Of a DNA stretch of 49,117 bases, positions 46,554 through 49,117 are shown one piece after another. Position 1 is the stretch's first letter. The number at the start of each line of letters is the position of its first letter. The DNA comes from Bacteroidales bacterium (GTDB lineage: Bacteria > Bacteroidota > Bacteroidia > Bacteroidales > VadinHA17). The notes beneath the pieces are model-generated. The model did not search any database. It worked only from the letters and a program-made list of their open reading frames with translations, and had not been told where the DNA came from. Both the position numbers and the translations under genes were made by a program. The stretch spans positions 1 to 49,117 of the forward strand of contig JAUVKT010000008.1 of assembly GCA_030596125.1 (NCBI GenBank). The letters run 5' to 3'.

Positions 46554-47210
46554 ATGAGCAATCTAAGTGAAAGAGAACCTCTGTTCTCATCAAAAAATAT
46601 GAAATTGCTGACAAGTCCCCTTGGGGAGAATAATCCAATAACCGTTCAGGTTTTGGGGATATGCTCAGCCCTGGCAGTGACTGTCAAGCTTCAGCCTGCA
46701 TTTGTGATGGCAATATCTGTGGTAGTTGTACTGGCTGTTTCAAATGTAATTGTATCCCTTTTCAGGAACCTCGTTCCTCCAAGGATCAGGATTATTTTTC
46801 AGTTAGTGGTTATAGCAATGATGGTTATCCTTGTCGATCAGGTACTTAAGGCTTACGCATTTGAGATTAGCAAGCAGCTGTCTGTATTTGTAGGCCTGAT
46901 CATTACCAACTGCATAATAATGGGACGCCTCGAAGCATTTGCTCTTGCAAACAAACCATGGGCTGCTTTCCTTGATGGTGTCGGTAATGCAGCCGGGTAC
47001 GGTCTTATACTTGTAATCGTAGCTTTCTTCAGAGAATTTCTCGGATCAGGAACCGTTTTCGGATACCCGGTAATGGAAAAAATTGGAATTTATTCAATCG
47101 GTTATGAAGATAACGGGTTTATGATACTTCCCCCGATGGCGCTTATTACCATTGGTATTATTATCTGGATTCACAGAAGCAGGAATAAGGATCTTGTTGA
47201 AAAAAACTAA
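46554..47210 (+). CDS. nqrD: Na+-translocating NADH:quinone reductase subunit D
   Basis: NNPITVQVLGICSALAVTVKLQPAFVMAISVVVV, ITNCIIMGRLEAFAL. Confidence 0.95.
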   Translation: MSNLSEREPLFSSKNMKLLTSPLGENNPITVQVLGICSALAVTVKLQPAFVMAISVVVVLAVSNVIVSLFRNLVPPRIRIIFQLVVIAMMVILVDQVLKAYAFEISKQLSVFVGLIITNCIIMGRLEAFALANKPWAAFLDGVGNAAGYGLILVIVAFFREFLGSGTVFGYPVMEKIGIYSIGYEDNGFMILPPMALITIGIIIWIHRSRNKDLVEKN

Positions 47211-47222
47211 TACACCGGGAAA

Positions 47223-47840
47223 ATGGAAAATCTAGTAAATATATTTGTTAAGTCTGTCTTTATTGACAATATGGTCTTCGCATATTTCCTGGGTATGTGC
47301 TCATACCTGGCTGTATCGAAGACAGTTAAAACATCCGTTGGTCTGGGTATTGCGGTTGTCTTTGTTCTTGTTATTACTGTACCTGTAAACTACCTGATCC
47401 AGAAATTTCTTTTAGAAGAGGGCGCTCTGGTCTGGGTAAGCGAAAAGCTTGGTGATGTTGATCTCAGCTTTCTTTCATTTATTATGTTTATAGCTGTAAT
47501 AGCTTCAATGGTACAGTTGGTGGAGATGATTATCGAAAAATTCAGTCCTGCCCTTTATTCTTCACTTGGTATATTCCTTCCCCTGATAGCTGTAAACTGT
47601 GCAATCCTGGGAGGATCACTTTTTATGGTTGAACGTGAATATGCAAATATAGCTGAAGTCACTGTATTCGGATTAGGTTCTGGTGTCGGGTTCTTACTTG
47701 CCATAGCAGGAATAGCTGCAATCAGGGAAAAGATAAGATATTCAAATATTCCGGATCCGCTAAAAGGACTTGGAATCACTTTTATTATAACCGGTCTCAT
47801 GGGAATTGCGTTTATGAGTTTCATGGGTATTAAACTGTAA
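47223..47840 (+). CDS. nqrE: Na+-translocating NADH:quinone reductase subunit E
   Basis: [38 protein letters not shown]. Confidence 0.95.
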   Translation: MENLVNIFVKSVFIDNMVFAYFLGMCSYLAVSKTVKTSVGLGIAVVFVLVITVPVNYLIQKFLLEEGALVWVSEKLGDVDLSFLSFIMFIAVIASMVQLVEMIIEKFSPALYSSLGIFLPLIAVNCAILGGSLFMVEREYANIAEVTVFGLGSGVGFLLAIAGIAAIREKIRYSNIPDPLKGLGITFIITGLMGIAFMSFMGIKL

Positions 47841-47852
47841 AAATATAGAATC

Positions 47853-49106
47853 ATGATATTAGCTACATCTGCAATTGGTGTTATATTAATCAGTATCCTG
47901 ATTTTCCTGACAGTAATTTTACTGTTGGTAATCGTACTGTTATATGCACGCAAAAAGTTGATACCCCAGGGTGATGTGCAACTAAAGATCAACGATCGTG
48001 AGTTAACCGTATCACCGGGGAACAATGTGATGGCAACCATGTCTGAAAATGGAATTTTCCTTCCTTCGGCCTGTGGCGGCGGAGGTACATGTGGTCAGTG
48101 TAAATGCCAGATTCTTGAAGGCGGTGGTTCTATTTTACCTACAGAAACAGGTTTCTTTACCCGCAGGGAGCAACTGGACAACTGGCGGTTAGGTTGCCAG
48201 GTGAAAGTGCGTGAAAATATGACCATTAAAATTCCTGAAGCAATACTTGGTGTTAAAAAGTGGGAATGCGAAGTTATATCAAACAGAAACGTTGCAACCT
48301 TTATCAAGGAGTTTATGGTCAGACTACCCGAAGGGGAGACACTCGATTTTCAGTCGGGTGGCTATATCCAGATCGATGTTCCGAAATATGATATAAGTTT
48401 CAGGGATATGGATATCGATGAAGAGTTTCGTGATGAGTGGGACAAATTTAATATGTGGGATCTTAAAACCAGGAACACCGAGGAGACCATAAGGGCCTAT
48501 TCAATGGCTAACCATCCTGCCGAGGGGAATATCATTATGCTTAATATCCGTATTGCTACACCACCGTGGGACAGGAAGAAAAACCGGTTTATGAATGTTC
48601 CTCCCGGGTTATGCTCTTCATATGTTTTTACAAGGAAGCCGGGTGACAAGGTGATGATCTCCGGCGCCTATGGTGATTTTCATGTTAAACCAACTGATAA
48701 TGAGATGGTTTATATTGGTGGTGGTGCAGGCATGGCACCTCTGAGGTCACATATATTCCACCTTTTCCATACACTGAAAACAGGTCGTCAGGTATCTTAC
48801 TGGTATGGTGCCAGATCAAAGAAAGAGATCTTCTATGAGGAAGAGTTTATGGCGATTGAAAAGAACTTTCCAAATTTCAAATTTAACCTTGCTCTCTCCG
48901 AACCTTTACCTGAAGATAACTGGAATGGCTTAACAGGTTTTATTCACCAGGTACTTTATGATCAATATCTGAGCAAGCATGAAGAACCCGAAGATATCGA
49001 ATACTACCTCTGCGGACCTCCGCTGATGAATGATGCAGTTCTTAAACTACTGTATGACCTGGGGATTCCCGATGAATCAATTGCATTCGACGATTTCGGC
49101 GGATAA
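47853..49106 (+). CDS. nqrF: Na+-translocating NADH:quinone reductase subunit F
   Basis: CGGGGTCGQCKC 2Fe-2S motif, RAYSMANHP FAD motif, YIGGGAGMAPLRSHIFHL, EYYLCGPPLMNDAVLKLLYDLG. Confidence 0.96.
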   Translation: MILATSAIGVILISILIFLTVILLLVIVLLYARKKLIPQGDVQLKINDRELTVSPGNNVMATMSENGIFLPSACGGGGTCGQCKCQILEGGGSILPTETGFFTRREQLDNWRLGCQVKVRENMTIKIPEAILGVKKWECEVISNRNVATFIKEFMVRLPEGETLDFQSGGYIQIDVPKYDISFRDMDIDEEFRDEWDKFNMWDLKTRNTEETIRAYSMANHPAEGNIIMLNIRIATPPWDRKKNRFMNVPPGLCSSYVFTRKPGDKVMISGAYGDFHVKPTDNEMVYIGGGAGMAPLRSHIFHLFHTLKTGRQVSYWYGARSKKEIFYEEEFMAIEKNFPNFKFNLALSEPLPEDNWNGLTGFIHQVLYDQYLSKHEEPEDIEYYLCGPPLMNDAVLKLLYDLGIPDESIAFDDFGG

Positions 49107-49117
49107 AGGGTACCTAT

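Noticed and set aside
47555-48040. 161-aa minus-strand ORF opposite nqrE/nqrF
   Set aside because: Shadow of hydrophobic conserved coding sequence
43308-49106. Rnf complex
   Set aside because: NqrA, covalent flavin NqrB/C and NqrF (2Fe-2S + FAD/NAD) identify Nqr, not Rnf
1-49117. tRNA, rRNA, transposase or prophage genes
   Set aside because: None recognised by eye; a tRNAscan-SE/Infernal run would be needed to exclude small RNAs

Overview
Chromosomal window from a Bacteroidota-like bacterium, probably anaerobic or microaerophilic. This is inferred from T9SS proteins, Nqr, futalosine menaquinone genes and tungsten AOR. From left to right it contains: (1) a two-subunit 2-oxoacid:ferredoxin oxidoreductase; (2) two tandem paralogous multidomain proteins with receiver-like domains, a PEP-synthase-type ATP-grasp domain and an unassigned C-terminal domain; (3) a standalone FMN-type glutamate synthase; (4) fabD/folE/queD, mqnB/mqnD, superoxide dismutase, nitroreductase and proline dehydrogenase; (5) an ECF sigma factor, a TM-anchored PKD/gliding-CTD protein and a PorP/SprF protein; (6) a tungsten/pterin cofactor island (ThiS-like, ThiF-like, DUF364, tungsten AOR, ModE-like HTH, WtpABC, MoeA, MoaA, MoaC, MogA); (7) an ORP-like cluster (DUF134, DUF5320, NifX-like proteins, two ferredoxin-containing MinD-type ATPases, CGGC); (8) a complete nqrABCDEF operon. 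No rRNA, tRNA, CRISPR array or transposon was recognised. The observations most worth following up are the ATP-grasp/receiver paralog pair, the sigma / possible anti-sigma-T9SS chimera / PorP locus, the ThiS-ThiF-DUF364 genes beside AOR where MoaD/MoaE are missing, a 20-bp perfect palindrome in front of the ModE-like gene, and several unrelated intergenic arrays that share a 7-bp period. All family calls come from reading motifs; no database search was run.
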